A DNA stretch of 64,000 bases from [Leptolyngbya] sp. JSC-1 (lineage in GTDB: Bacteria; Cyanobacteriota; Cyanobacteriia; Elainellales; Elainellaceae), in contig KL662191.1 of the NCBI GenBank assembly GCA_000733415.1, positions 965,040 through 1,029,039 on the forward strand. The letters run 5' to 3'. Shown here piece by piece: positions 44,796 through 53,894 of this stretch; position 1 is the first letter of the stretch, and every line of letters begins with the position of its first letter. A model generated the notes under the pieces. It worked only from the letters and a program-made list of their open reading frames with translations, had not been told where the DNA came from and searched no databases. Both the position numbers and the translations under genes were made by a program.

Positions 44796-45037
44796 ATCAG
44801 CCGCTATGCCCAGGTTTCACAACTCAGCACAGTTTCTTATTCAAAACTTTGTAAAAAGCGGTCCAAGCAACGGTACTTCCACTAAATTCTGTCTAATCTT
44901 GTTCTTTGAATATCCTCTGGAAGAGAAAAAAGCTTACCCCGATCCTGCTTCAAGCCAATTCCGTCTAGCCAATTCAGTTAGAGACATTTGTACTTATATT
45001 GAGATGCTGCCGCTAGAGTAGAAAGGCAGGCGATCAA

Positions 45038-45095
45038 ATCAAGTTATTCAAAATCAAGTTATTCAAAACTAGAGGCAGGCAAACTAGAGGCAATC
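45038..45095. repeat. Two adjoining 15-bp direct repeats upstream of recJ
   Basis: ATCAAGTTATTCAAA occurs twice in tandem (45038-45067), followed directly by AAACTAGAGGCAGGC and AAACTAGAGGCAATC (45066-45095). Both pairs have the same 15-bp period. The block ends 58 bp before the recJ start. Confidence 0.7.
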
Positions 45096-45153
45096 AAGCA
45101 ATGGGTGAGCCTAGAGTAGACAGGCTTGAATTGAGCTGAGGCTGAGGTCAATC

Positions 45154-47583
45154 ATGCTGGAATCATCGGGGTGGCAGGTTCAGCCCACAACACAAGTGCC
45201 AGACTGGCTATTGGAAACTATTCGTCCGTACTTACCAGAATCTTCTGGAAGCCACGCGGCTCAGCTACTGTGGCAACGAGGCATTCGCCAACCTGAGCAG
45301 TTACCTGGATTTATTGATCCTCGCTGCTATCAACCCACCAGTCCGTTTGCCTTTGGACTAGAAATGGAGTGGGCAATTGCTCGGTTACAGAAAGCACGAC
45401 AAGCTGCCGAAAAAGTCGTGATCTGGGGAGATTTTGACGCTGATGGGATCACGGCCACGGCAGTGCTTTGGGAAGGGTTAGGAGAGTTCTTGCCAGCTAA
45501 TTGTCTTTCCTACGTGATTCCCAATCGGTTAACAGAGTCGCATGGCTTGTCTGAAACCAGGATTGCTGAGTTGGCAGCGGCGGGTTGTTCCTTAATCGTT
45601 ACTTGCGATACGGGTAGCGCTAATCTAGCCGAACTGCTCTATGCCCAGCGTTTAGGAATTGATGTGATTATCACAGATCACCACACGTTACCTCCAGAGC
45701 GCCCGCCCGTCACGGCCATTTTGAATCCTCGCATCTTGCCTCCAATTCACTCCTTGGCCCATTTGTCTGGAGTAGCTGTGGCCTACAAACTAGTGGAAGC
45801 GCTCTACCTGACGCTACCCGATGTTCCAACGCGGCCCTTAACGGCACTCCTAGATTTGGTCGCAATTGGCTTGATCGCTGATCTGGTCATGCTGACGGGT
45901 GACTGTCGCTATTTGGCCCAGCTAGGAATCACCTACCTGCAAAAAAATCAAGACCCAATCAACCCACCCCGACCTGGAATTGCCAAATTGCTGGAGCTAT
46001 GCCGACGTAGTGGTGATCGTCCCACGGATATTGCGTTTGGCTTGGGGCCGCGGATTAACGCAATTAGCCGGATTCGGGGAGATGCCCACTTCTGTGTAGA
46101 ATTGCTCACGAGCCAAGACCGAGAACGCTGCCACCAGCTTGCTGTTGAAACCGAGCTGGCTAATGCTCGTCGTCGAGTGCTTCAGCGTCAGGTTGGGCAA
46201 CAGGTGAAAGACAAAATCGCTCAACTCGATTTGTCTACCACCCAGGTGATTGTTTTAGCCGATCCACAGTGGTCAGTGGGCGTGCTGGGGCTAGTGGCAG
46301 GGCAAATTGCTCAAGAATATGGGCGTCCAACTATATTGTTGAGCACTGAAGAGTTGAGTATGGAAGGATTGAGCAGCGAGCCGGGTGCAGAGTTAGATGT
46401 TGAGTTAGATACCAAGCAGAGTATAGAGCAACCAGAATCAGCGACAGGAGTTCTATTAGCGCGGGGTTCGGCTCGGTCGGTGCACTCGATCGACCTCTAT
46501 GTCCTCTTGCAACAGCAGGCTCACTTGCTGCATCGCTTTGGTGGCCATCCGTATGCCTTGGGATTAAGTTTGCCGGTCGAGAATATTCCTCTGCTCACTC
46601 AAGCAGTGAATCAGCATTTGCGGTTGTCAAACGCGGGAGTCGTCGCTGAGCCACCCATTCAAGCGGATCTAGTTGTTAGCGTGGCAGAGTTGGGGTCCGC
46701 GCTGTTTCAAGAGTTGAAATTACTAGAGCCATACGGCATCGGTAATCCTACTCCCAAGCTGCTGATCCGCAACTGTTGGTTTACCAAGCCCTGGCACCGC
46801 AAGCTGCAAGACCTCCAGGGTCGCAAGCTGGAGTATATTAAAACCGAATTCACGATCTGCGATGATACCCATTCTGAAGGGTTTCCCGGCGTTTGGTGGG
46901 GACATTACAAAGATGAACTACCGGTCGGCTGCTGTGATGCGATTGTGGAATTAGATTTCAACAGCTACGAAGATGGCAAGCGCAAAAGACGCTACGAAGT
47001 TCGTTTAGTGGCTGTCAGAACCAGTCAGGCGAGCATTCTCTCAGGTGACAGGGAAGTTCAACCTATCCTGGACTGGCGTGGCCAGAGGCAGCACCCAAGC
47101 GAGTCGGTTGTGCTGGTTTCAATTTGTCCTAGCAGTTGGGCAGAACTCTTTTCCTGGATGCGGCAAGCGCAAAGCTCGCAACGTCCGCTAGCGTTGGCCT
47201 ATGCAGCTCCGGTCATGCAACCCGCAGACGAGATCTGGCAGCAGTTGATCGATATGGCTAAAGAACTGAACCACAGCACTACTCTCACTGCCTATGAGCT
47301 GCTCCAGAACCAGCTAGGTATCGGCAGACAATCGCTGGAGCTAGGGTTAGTCGCACTGAAATCGATCGGGTTTGCTGTGATTAAAACTCCATCGGGTTTG
47401 AAAATAGGGGACCAACCCACGGCAACGGCACCATCAGAGGCCGCAATCGAGGCGATCGAGCAATTTCTTAGTGCAGTGCGGCAAGAGCAGTTTATGCAAC
47501 AGTTTTTCTACCAGGTGCCGCTGACTACTCTTGAGGCCGCTATTGTCCAGGAGAGAGGAATTGAGGCTGGAGTCCTGCCTTAG
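45154..47583 (+). CDS. recJ: Single-stranded-DNA-specific 5'-3' exonuclease RecJ
   Basis: 809 residues. DHH phosphoesterase motifs: VIWGDFDADGITATAVLW (motif I, about 91-108, with DAD where many RecJ have DVD or DCD), CDTGSAN (motif II), ITDHHTLP (DHH motif III), a DHHA1 domain with ARGSARSVHSIDLY and RFGGHPYALGLSL, and an OB-like domain ending with YGIGNPTPKLLIR. RecJ acts in RecFOR recombination and mismatch/base-excision repair. It is longer than E. coli RecJ because of a C-terminal extension of about 150 residues, as in other cyanobacteria, and has an acidic insert near 405-430. It converges with the DUF4870 gene with only 2 bp between stops. Confidence 0.95.
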   Translation: MLESSGWQVQPTTQVPDWLLETIRPYLPESSGSHAAQLLWQRGIRQPEQLPGFIDPRCYQPTSPFAFGLEMEWAIARLQKARQAAEKVVIWGDFDADGITATAVLWEGLGEFLPANCLSYVIPNRLTESHGLSETRIAELAAAGCSLIVTCDTGSANLAELLYAQRLGIDVIITDHHTLPPERPPVTAILNPRILPPIHSLAHLSGVAVAYKLVEALYLTLPDVPTRPLTALLDLVAIGLIADLVMLTGDCRYLAQLGITYLQKNQDPINPPRPGIAKLLELCRRSGDRPTDIAFGLGPRINAISRIRGDAHFCVELLTSQDRERCHQLAVETELANARRRVLQRQVGQQVKDKIAQLDLSTTQVIVLADPQWSVGVLGLVAGQIAQEYGRPTILLSTEELSMEGLSSEPGAELDVELDTKQSIEQPESATGVLLARGSARSVHSIDLYVLLQQQAHLLHRFGGHPYALGLSLPVENIPLLTQAVNQHLRLSNAGVVAEPPIQADLVVSVAELGSALFQELKLLEPYGIGNPTPKLLIRNCWFTKPWHRKLQDLQGRKLEYIKTEFTICDDTHSEGFPGVWWGHYKDELPVGCCDAIVELDFNSYEDGKRKRRYEVRLVAVRTSQASILSGDREVQPILDWRGQRQHPSESVVLVSICPSSWAELFSWMRQAQSSQRPLALAYAAPVMQPADEIWQQLIDMAKELNHSTTLTAYELLQNQLGIGRQSLELGLVALKSIGFAVIKTPSGLKIGDQPTATAPSEAAIEAIEQFLSAVRQEQFMQQFFYQVPLTTLEAAIVQERGIEAGVLP

Positions 47584-47585
47584 GG

Positions 47586-47915
47586 CTAGAAAATTCGCAG
47601 CAAAAAGGGATAACGGTAGGGTTGATCTGGATCGCTCAAAACCTTGACAATCGCAATAATCGGCAGAACGAAACTGGCAATGCCAAGCAGAATTAGTAAC
47701 GGGATGCCAATACCAATAAAAACTAGCAGCCCAAAGATAGCACCGTAGATGTAAAGGTTAACATGGAAATTAAGCGATTCCAATGCATTAGCCTTGACAA
47801 CTGGATCATTGTTAACCAGCAGAATCGCAATCGGGATGCCGATCGAGACCAAAAGCGAGCTAAAGAAAATCGCTCCATGAGAAAGGGCTGAAAGTAGTTT
47901 GCGCTGTTCATTCAT
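47586..47915 (-). CDS. DUF4870 small membrane protein
   Basis: 109 residues with three hydrophobic helices: FFSSLLVSIGIPIAILL, LYIYGAIFGLLVFIGIGIPL, and a third overlapping IASFVLPIIAIVKVL, ending in DPDQPYRYPF. LSHGAIFFSSLL and ANALESLNFHVN are DUF4870 (Tic20-like fold) signatures. The function is unknown. Start ATG 47915. Confidence 0.9.
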   Translation of the reverse strand: MNEQRKLLSALSHGAIFFSSLLVSIGIPIAILLVNNDPVVKANALESLNFHVNLYIYGAIFGLLVFIGIGIPLLILLGIASFVLPIIAIVKVLSDPDQPYRYPFLLRIF

Positions 47916-48114
47916 AGGGTAGGCTATCCTCGACTGCTGGGCCGTTTAATCCATGCTAACCATTTGTAATTAGGTTCGAGCAGATCAACTAAACAGCTAT
48001 CAGACATCCGAATAGTCCGATTTGGTGTATTGCTTTATGGATTGTCTATAGCTGTCTGGTCTTGGCGCTACCCCCTACAACCTACAAAGGGTATATCTAT
48101 GAACATTGTCAAAA

Positions 48115-48128
48115 TTAACAATTGTTAA
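48115..48128. promoter_or_regulatory. 14-bp perfect palindrome upstream of the aldehyde dehydrogenase gene
   Basis: TTAACAATTGTTAA ends 32 bp before ATG 48161. Its position and symmetry fit an operator for a dimeric repressor, though AT-rich palindromes also arise by chance. Confidence 0.45.
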
Positions 48129-48160
48129 GAAAGTAGAAGAGTTGCTTAAGGGAGATTTTC

Positions 48161-49585
48161 ATGGTTCAGGTCACTACTAACGCCACTCCAACCGGTGCTA
48201 CAACTGGTCCAGACTCCAGTAAAGACTCGATCGCAGCCATTGTTCACCGACAGCGGACCTTTTTTGCAACTGGCCAAACCCAATCGGTTGAGTTCCGCCT
48301 TACTCAGCTCAAAGCCCTGAAACAAGCAATTCTCGATCACGAAGCGGCGATCCTAAAGGCGCTAAAAGCCGATTTGCATAAGCCAGAGCTAGAAGCCTAT
48401 CTGACCGAGATTGGAGTTATCAAAGAAATCAATTACGTAATTAAGCATTTGCGAGCTTGGGCCAAACCCAAGTCGGTCGCGGTGCCCTTGGAGCAGTTTC
48501 CTGCTAGGGGTCGGATCTATCCAGAGCCGCTTGGTGTGGTGCTGATTATTGGCCCTTGGAATTATCCGTTTCAATTGATGATTGCCCCCTTGGTAGGAGC
48601 GATAGCAGCGGGTAATTGTGCGTTGCTGAAACCTTCCGAACTCGCCCCTCAAACCTCGCGGATCTTGGCGCATTTAATTGCTCAAACCTTTGATCCGGCC
48701 TATATTGCCGTCGTGGAAGGCGGTGTGGAGGTGAGCCAAGCAGTGCTGGCCGAAAAGTTTGACCATATTTTCTTTACCGGCGGTACGGCGATCGGCAAGA
48801 TTGTCATGCAGGCTGCTGCCAATCACCTCACTCCAGTGACGCTGGAACTGGGAGGCAAAAGTCCTTGTATCGTCGATGCTGATATTCAAGTCGAGTATGC
48901 TGCCCAGCGGATTGTTTGGGGCAAATTCCTCAACGCTGGACAAACCTGTATTGCACCCGATTACCTGCTGGTGGATCGTCGCATTAAGCCGGCTCTGCTG
49001 ACAGCGATGCAAACCGCAGTGCAAGAATTTTATGGCGATCCGGCCCAAAGCCCTGACTATGGCCGCATTATCAACGACAGACACTTCACTCGCCTGGCTC
49101 ACCTGCTCAACGATGGGAAGATTCTAGTTGGTGGTCAAACCAACCCAGACGAACGCTACATTGCCCCCACGATTCTTGATTCGGTACCGCTGGATGCAGC
49201 CGTGATGCAGGAGGAAATTTTTGGCCCGATCCTGCCGGTAATCGAGTACGACCAGATTGAAGAAGCCATTGCCCTGGTTACTGCTAAGCCCAAACCGCTA
49301 GCGCTCTATATTTTCTCCCGCAATAAGCAATTTCAAGATCGGATTCTGGCCCAAACTTCCTCTGGTGGCGTCTGTATCAACGACACGATTATGCACATTG
49401 CTCCTTCGAGTTTACCGTTTGGCGGCGTTGGCGACAGCGGTATTGGTAGCTACCACGGCAAAGCCAGCTTTGATACTTTCTCGCACTACAAGAGCGTGTT
49501 GGTAAAAAATTTCTGGTTTGATCTGAAATGGCGCTATGCTCCCTATGCAGGCAAACTGGAACTGTTCAAGCGGCTCATCGACTAG
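48161..49585 (+). CDS. Aldehyde dehydrogenase (ALDH3-like)
   Basis: 474 residues, the usual ALDH3 length. IIGPWNYPFQLMIAPLVGAI (NAD site), FFTGGTAIGKIVMQAA, catalytic Glu in LELGGKSPC (about 228), catalytic Cys in NAGQTCIAPDY (about 262), and PFGGVGDSGIGSYHGK near the end. It oxidises medium or long-chain fatty aldehydes; in cyanobacteria this family (AldE-type) scavenges fatty aldehydes. AAGGGAG lies 6-7 nt upstream of ATG 48161. The C-terminal hydrophobic/aromatic stretch after about 450 may contact membrane. Confidence 0.95.
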   Translation: MVQVTTNATPTGATTGPDSSKDSIAAIVHRQRTFFATGQTQSVEFRLTQLKALKQAILDHEAAILKALKADLHKPELEAYLTEIGVIKEINYVIKHLRAWAKPKSVAVPLEQFPARGRIYPEPLGVVLIIGPWNYPFQLMIAPLVGAIAAGNCALLKPSELAPQTSRILAHLIAQTFDPAYIAVVEGGVEVSQAVLAEKFDHIFFTGGTAIGKIVMQAAANHLTPVTLELGGKSPCIVDADIQVEYAAQRIVWGKFLNAGQTCIAPDYLLVDRRIKPALLTAMQTAVQEFYGDPAQSPDYGRIINDRHFTRLAHLLNDGKILVGGQTNPDERYIAPTILDSVPLDAAVMQEEIFGPILPVIEYDQIEEAIALVTAKPKPLALYIFSRNKQFQDRILAQTSSGGVCINDTIMHIAPSSLPFGGVGDSGIGSYHGKASFDTFSHYKSVLVKNFWFDLKWRYAPYAGKLELFKRLID

Positions 49586-49681
49586 AAGACAAATTTGGGA
49601 CTGGGCCGTCTTCTAAAATATTCAGCAGTTGCTGTTTTGCACAAGCTGAGTTTAGAGTCACATTCAAAGCCCAATTCAACT

Positions 49682-49996
49682 ATGCTGAACGTCTTAAATT
49701 CACTGCTGGGCCGTCATCCCGAAATCGTGAAAGCCAAGGTAGAAATCTACACCTGGCAAACTTGCCCCTACTGCATTCGCGCCAAAATGCTGCTGCGCTG
49801 GAAAGGTGTGAACTTCACGGAATATAAAATTGACGGCGATGGGGCAGCCCGCGTCAAAATGGCGGAACGAGCCAACGGACGCCGCACGGTGCCGCAGATT
49901 TTTATCAACGGCCAGCATGTGGGAGGTTGCGATGACCTCTATGCCCTCGACCGCCAGGGCAAACTAGACCCGCTGTTGATCCAAGAACCGGCCTAA
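49682..49996 (+). CDS. grxC: Glutaredoxin 3
   Basis: 104 residues from ATG 49682; a longer frame from 49595 adds 29 residues upstream of the fold and is not preferred. Redox motif TCPYC, TVPQIFINGQHVGGCDDL for glutathione binding. It reduces disulfides with glutathione. The family is normally about 85-90 residues; the extra 15 are N-terminal. It is separated by one base from the tadA start, so the two are probably co-transcribed. Confidence 0.94.
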   Translation: MLNVLNSLLGRHPEIVKAKVEIYTWQTCPYCIRAKMLLRWKGVNFTEYKIDGDGAARVKMAERANGRRTVPQIFINGQHVGGCDDLYALDRQGKLDPLLIQEPA

Positions 49997-49997
49997 G

Positions 49998-50519
49998 ATG
50001 CGGCCTCCCATCCCACCTCCGGCGGTTGATCATCCCGAATATCTGCGGCACTACCACTGGATGAAACAGGCGATCGAACTGGCTGCCGCCGCCGCTGCCG
50101 CTGGAGAAGTTCCGGTGGGTGCTCTGGTAGTCAATGCCGAAAATCAGCTGATTGCCGAGGCCGAAAATCGTCGCGAGCGGGACCACGACCCAACGGCTCA
50201 TGCAGAAATCTTGGCGCTGAGGGCGGCTGGGCAGGCACTCAAGAGCTGGCGGCTGGACACCTGCACGCTTTACGTAACGCTGGAACCCTGCCCTATGTGT
50301 AGTGGAGCCATGATTCAAGCGCGGTTGGGCCTACTCGTGTACGGAGCCGACGATCCTAAAGCCGGAGCGGTGCGAACAGTGCTGAACTTGCCAGACAGCG
50401 TCTGCTCTAATCACCGGCTGACCGTGATCGGCGGTATTCTGGAGTTGCCCTGTCGGCAACAGCTCCAAGACTGGTTTGCTCAGCGTCGAGCTGCTTCAAA
50501 CTCACTGCGACCGAACTGA
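49998..50519 (+). CDS. tadA: tRNA-specific adenosine deaminase
   Basis: 173 residues. Zinc and catalytic motifs HAEILAL (His and Glu) and PCPMCSGAMI (two Cys), with VPVGALVV and DPKAGAV, identify TadA, which converts A34 to inosine in tRNA-Arg(ACG). An N-terminal proline-rich tail and an alanine-rich helix (ELAAAAAAAGEVPVG) precede the core. ATG 49998 follows the glutaredoxin stop by one base. Confidence 0.95.
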   Translation: MRPPIPPPAVDHPEYLRHYHWMKQAIELAAAAAAAGEVPVGALVVNAENQLIAEAENRRERDHDPTAHAEILALRAAGQALKSWRLDTCTLYVTLEPCPMCSGAMIQARLGLLVYGADDPKAGAVRTVLNLPDSVCSNHRLTVIGGILELPCRQQLQDWFAQRRAASNSLRPN

Positions 50520-50634
50520 TCCCTACCAAAAGCCGAACCTGACCGTACTATCAGGCTGCCTCAGTCCTGCGCCACAATTAAGGTGATTCTCATCAAGGGG
50601 AATTCTGGTTCCTGCTGTCCTACCTGCCATCACC

Positions 50635-52041
50635 ATGCCTAACGGTTTTTCTGACAAAGGTGTCTCTGCCGGAGCACCAACCAATCTGCAAGATCTCCAT
50701 TTCGGCCGTGCCCGGTCAAGCCTAAAACAAGCGCTGAATCGCTACACACAGCAGATAAAGTATCGCGGCAAACGCCATGCCGACGCGGTAGAGCTACAGG
50801 CCACGCTGAAAATTGACTGCGATCGGCTATCGTCCACGCTAGAAAAACTTGATCAGGGACTGATTCGGATTGCGGTGTTTGGGCTGGTCAGTCGTGGTAA
50901 ATCGGCGGTAATCAATGCCTTGTTGGGGCAAAAGATCCTGCAAACTGGGCCGTTGCATGGTGTCACCCAATATCCCCGCTCGGTGTATTGGTCGGCTGCT
51001 AACGGGCAGGTGCAGATTGAGCTAATTGACACCCCCGGACTGGATGAAGTGGGTGGCGAGAGTCGGGCCAGCATGGCGCGAGAAGTAGCAGAACAGGCGG
51101 ATCTGATTCTGTTTGTGGTAGCTGGAGACATCACCCGCACGGAATATCAGGCATTGAGCCAACTGCAAACCGCTCGTAAACCGCTGATTCTGGTATTCAA
51201 CAAAGTTGACCTCTATCCAGATCAGGACCGCCAGAGCATTTACCGCAAATTAGAAATGCTGTTTGCTGCCGATCGGCTTTCGTCTGAGCGCCCGCTGCTG
51301 GCTCCTGAGGATATTGTGTTGGTAGCCGCCGAACCAGCCCCAATGGAAGTGCGAGTTGAATGGGAAGATGGCCGCGTCACGCACGAGTGGGAAGCGCCAC
51401 CCCCGCAGATTGATGAATTAAAGCAAAAATTATTAGAGATTTTGAATCGAGAAGGCAAATCGCTGTTGGCCCTAAACGCCCTACGGCAAGCGCGTGAAAC
51501 CGAGGCTAACCTGGCTCGTAAAACCTTGAAGCTGCACCGCGCCGAAGCAGAAAACCTGATCTGGCAGTTTGCCAAATGGAAAGCCATCGCGGTCGCCGCG
51601 AATCCGATTGCTGGCCTCGATTTACTGGGCGGTGCCGTTACCGATTTGGTGCTGATTCGGGAATTAGCGAAGCTCTACGGATTGCCCATCACCAACCACG
51701 AAGCCGGTAAGCTGCTGCGGTCGATTTTGTGGAGTTCGGGAAGTTTGCTCGTGGGTGAAGTCGGCAGTGGCTTACTGTTTGGAGCAGGCAAGAGCGCGGC
51801 AGCCGTAGCTACAGCATTTGACAGCTTTTCTGGCATCCTAGCCTACAGCAGTGCGGCGGTGGCTCAAGCCAGCTTGGCGGGCTATGGCTCCTATCGAGTG
51901 GGCAAGGCTACGCAGGTCTATCTTGAACAGGGTTGCACTTGGGGACCACAAGGCGCGGATACCGTAATTCAAGAAATTCTGCAACAGGTCGATGCTAAAA
52001 CTGTGATTCACCGATTGCGGCGCGAGTTAGAGGGCCAGTAG
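50635..52041 (+). CDS. Era-like GTPase with C-terminal DUF697 domain
   Basis: 468 residues. G1 GLVSRGKSAVINALLG (about 80-95), G3 DTPGLDE, G4 NKVD, then a DUF697 region (AVAANPIAGLDLLGGAVTDL, LIRELAKLYGLPI) with hydrophobic segments that suggest membrane contact. Such cyanobacterial GTPases (slr0428/YcjF-related) are uncharacterised. No unusual features; it is apparently its own unit, 115 bp after tadA. Confidence 0.9.
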   Translation: MPNGFSDKGVSAGAPTNLQDLHFGRARSSLKQALNRYTQQIKYRGKRHADAVELQATLKIDCDRLSSTLEKLDQGLIRIAVFGLVSRGKSAVINALLGQKILQTGPLHGVTQYPRSVYWSAANGQVQIELIDTPGLDEVGGESRASMAREVAEQADLILFVVAGDITRTEYQALSQLQTARKPLILVFNKVDLYPDQDRQSIYRKLEMLFAADRLSSERPLLAPEDIVLVAAEPAPMEVRVEWEDGRVTHEWEAPPPQIDELKQKLLEILNREGKSLLALNALRQARETEANLARKTLKLHRAEAENLIWQFAKWKAIAVAANPIAGLDLLGGAVTDLVLIRELAKLYGLPITNHEAGKLLRSILWSSGSLLVGEVGSGLLFGAGKSAAAVATAFDSFSGILAYSSAAVAQASLAGYGSYRVGKATQVYLEQGCTWGPQGADTVIQEILQQVDAKTVIHRLRRELEGQ

Positions 52042-52599
52042 TTTACATAAATTGGGTGAATGGGAGACGGGTGGATGAGCTTTGCGCGAGTGCTCAATCA
52101 AGCGCCTCGGCAAGCGGCGCATAGGCAATGCTAGGAAATAGCCCGTTTACCCCCCTTTAAAACCCAATGGGTCTGGCAACTGTTTACCAGACCCTCAAAA
52201 CATTGGAGTTGTTCGTTCAGTTTTGAACTTGTCTTGACCTAAATAAACTACGGGTGGACATGAACCCACAACACCTTACCTACCGGTTAGATCGAGCCTG
52301 TCTCTTTAGGAGACTATAGAGCTTTTGTGGTGCGTGCCCTCATGCTTCAGGAGGTAAAGAAACTTAGGCATTAGGCTTAACGCAATCTCACTTACATGTA
52401 TTAGGCAGGTCTTCCTCTGTAGTCTAGTGCTGCGCCAGATTAACAGCGGGAGGCACAAGGCTTTAATCTGGGGGTTTGGTTGATTTATGTTTCGCTTGTT
52501 TGTGCCTAATTTCAAAATAGCACCACCCCACCAATCCGCAAGCACCTGTTTATCAAACTTGGCATTCATTAACCAAAGTTCATTCTGAGCAGAGATTTC
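52042..52599. other. Intergenic region with hairpin
   Basis: A perfect 8-bp hairpin at 52169-52194 (GGGTCTGG with CCAGACCC, 10-nt loop), without a T-run, may end the GTPase transcript. The part at 52300-52500 has scattered complementary segments (GTGCCCTC near 52335 and GGGAGGCAC near 52450) and might encode a structured RNA, but it matches no RNA family I can recognise. An 87-codon minus-strand frame (52306-52569) looks non-coding. Confidence 0.45.
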
Positions 52600-53565
52600 T
52601 TAATTCTGACCGAGGAGAACCGTCCAGGTTGCTGGTCCGACAATTCCGTCCGGCTCTAGGTTATAGCGACGCTGGACTTCTTGTACCGCCAATTCTGTTT
52701 CAGTGCCAAACACGCCATCCACAGCTCCATTGAACAAACCAATTGCTTTGAGTCGTTCCTGCAACTGGGTTACTGCGGCCCCCTCCATGCCAAGGCGCAA
52801 AATTGGCTGCTCGGCTGGAAGTGCTGCAGTTGGGGGAGGAGCCGCAGATGGAGGAGTTTCAGGGGGCGTCCCAGTTGTGGAAGGAGTGAGGATAGGGGTG
52901 GCAGGGGCAACGGGAGGAGCCGGAGTGGGGGTGGGAGTGGGCGAATTGCCTATAGGAGCCGGAGGGGCAGCAGTTGGGGCAGCGGCTGTGGTCGGGGCTA
53001 CGGGAACAGGGGCAGCGGCTGTGGTCGGAGTGATGGCGGGAGCAGCCGGCAGGAGGCGGCTCCAGGTCTCTGTACCTACAATGCCATCGGGTTGTAATCC
53101 AGCAGCTTGTTGAAAGGCAGAGACAGCAGTAGCAGTGCTTTCTTGGTAGCGACCGTCTAGATCGCCAGAGTAATAACCTAACAGCTTCAGGAGGGCTTGT
53201 AGCTCTAGAACGGCTGCTCCCTGGCTGCCCAGCTCTAGGATGGGCCGGGGGTTTGATACATCTATGGCGGTGTCAGCAGGATTAGCAGGGTCAATAGCAT
53301 CAGTTGCGCCTGGTTCCGTGTTGGCTTCTTGACCGGCAAGGGGCAACGGGATCAACCCAACAGTGAGGCTGCTGGCCAGGGCAATGGCGCTGAGGCGATG
53401 GCGGCTTAACCATAGAGTGATGGCCATCGTCCTGGCTGGTTGGTTGGATGCCGACGCCTGTAATCTCGATAATGTTTGTAATGCCGGTGATGCTGGTGAA
53501 GAGTCCATCAGTGGGGATCGGCAACGAGTCAAATAGCGGTTCACGGCCCTAAATCCTTTCAACAT
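52600..53565 (-). CDS. Protein with two peptidoglycan-binding (PGB_1) domains
   Basis: About 321 residues if ATG 53565 is used. A TTG at 53601 gives a longer frame, and ATG 53427, just before the hydrophobic segment LSAIALASSLTVGLIPLPLAG, would give a classical signal peptide. Two PGB_1 domains (LGSQGAAVLELQALLKLLGY...GIVGTETWSRLL and LGMEGAAVTQLQERLKAIGL...GIVGPATWTVLL) are joined by an approximately 85-residue Pro/Thr/Ala linker of low complexity. It binds the cell wall in the periplasm; no catalytic domain is present. Confidence 0.85.
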   Translation of the reverse strand: MLKGFRAVNRYLTRCRSPLMDSSPASPALQTLSRLQASASNQPARTMAITLWLSRHRLSAIALASSLTVGLIPLPLAGQEANTEPGATDAIDPANPADTAIDVSNPRPILELGSQGAAVLELQALLKLLGYYSGDLDGRYQESTATAVSAFQQAAGLQPDGIVGTETWSRLLPAAPAITPTTAAAPVPVAPTTAAAPTAAPPAPIGNSPTPTPTPAPPVAPATPILTPSTTGTPPETPPSAAPPPTAALPAEQPILRLGMEGAAVTQLQERLKAIGLFNGAVDGVFGTETELAVQEVQRRYNLEPDGIVGPATWTVLLGQN

Positions 53566-53894
53566 GACATGGACGATGTGGACGATAGCGATAATAGCCA
53601 AAGATAGCTGTTAAAACGGTCATTGGCTGTGCGGTAGCTAAATACCTATCTGAAAACTCGTCAGAGCTTTTGAATTTCAAAACCCCTTCAAGATTTTCGG
53701 ATAGACTCTAAAGGCGCGCTACACGGACAAAACCTGACGAGGCAGGTGGCAAATCCTCAACTTTTCCCCAACTTTAAGGAGTCTGCGTAGGTGGACTTGG
53801 CCCTAGTAGTCGCGATTTTAACCGCCAACTTTTCCAACAACTCTCCAGAGACTTTACTACAAGACGGGTTCAAACCTAAGCATCTTCATCTTCT

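Larger units (their letters stand above)
44366..45153. other. Intergenic region between divergent export and recJ genes
   Basis: A 788-bp spacer. It holds a perfect hairpin at 44775-44795 (TTTTCGCTG, AAA loop, CAGCGAAAA) and 15-bp tandem repeats at 45038-45095. Two short plus-strand frames (44393-44578 and 44806-45021) lack motifs and ribosome binding sites and are not called. Confidence 0.5.

Noticed and set aside
44806..45021. 71-codon frame upstream of recJ
   Set aside because: No ribosome binding site, low similarity to any known protein pattern, overlaps hairpin and repeat region.
52300..52500. Considered as 6S RNA or another housekeeping RNA
   Set aside because: Partial end pairing only; I could not match the central bubble or known conserved bases of 6S, tmRNA, RNase P or SRP RNA.
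52306..52569. 87-codon minus-strand frame
   Set aside because: Composition unlike a folded protein; no ribosome binding site.
52703..53113. Glycine/valine/alanine-rich plus-strand frame
   Set aside because: Reverse-strand shadow of the Pro/Thr/Ala linker of the peptidoglycan-binding protein.
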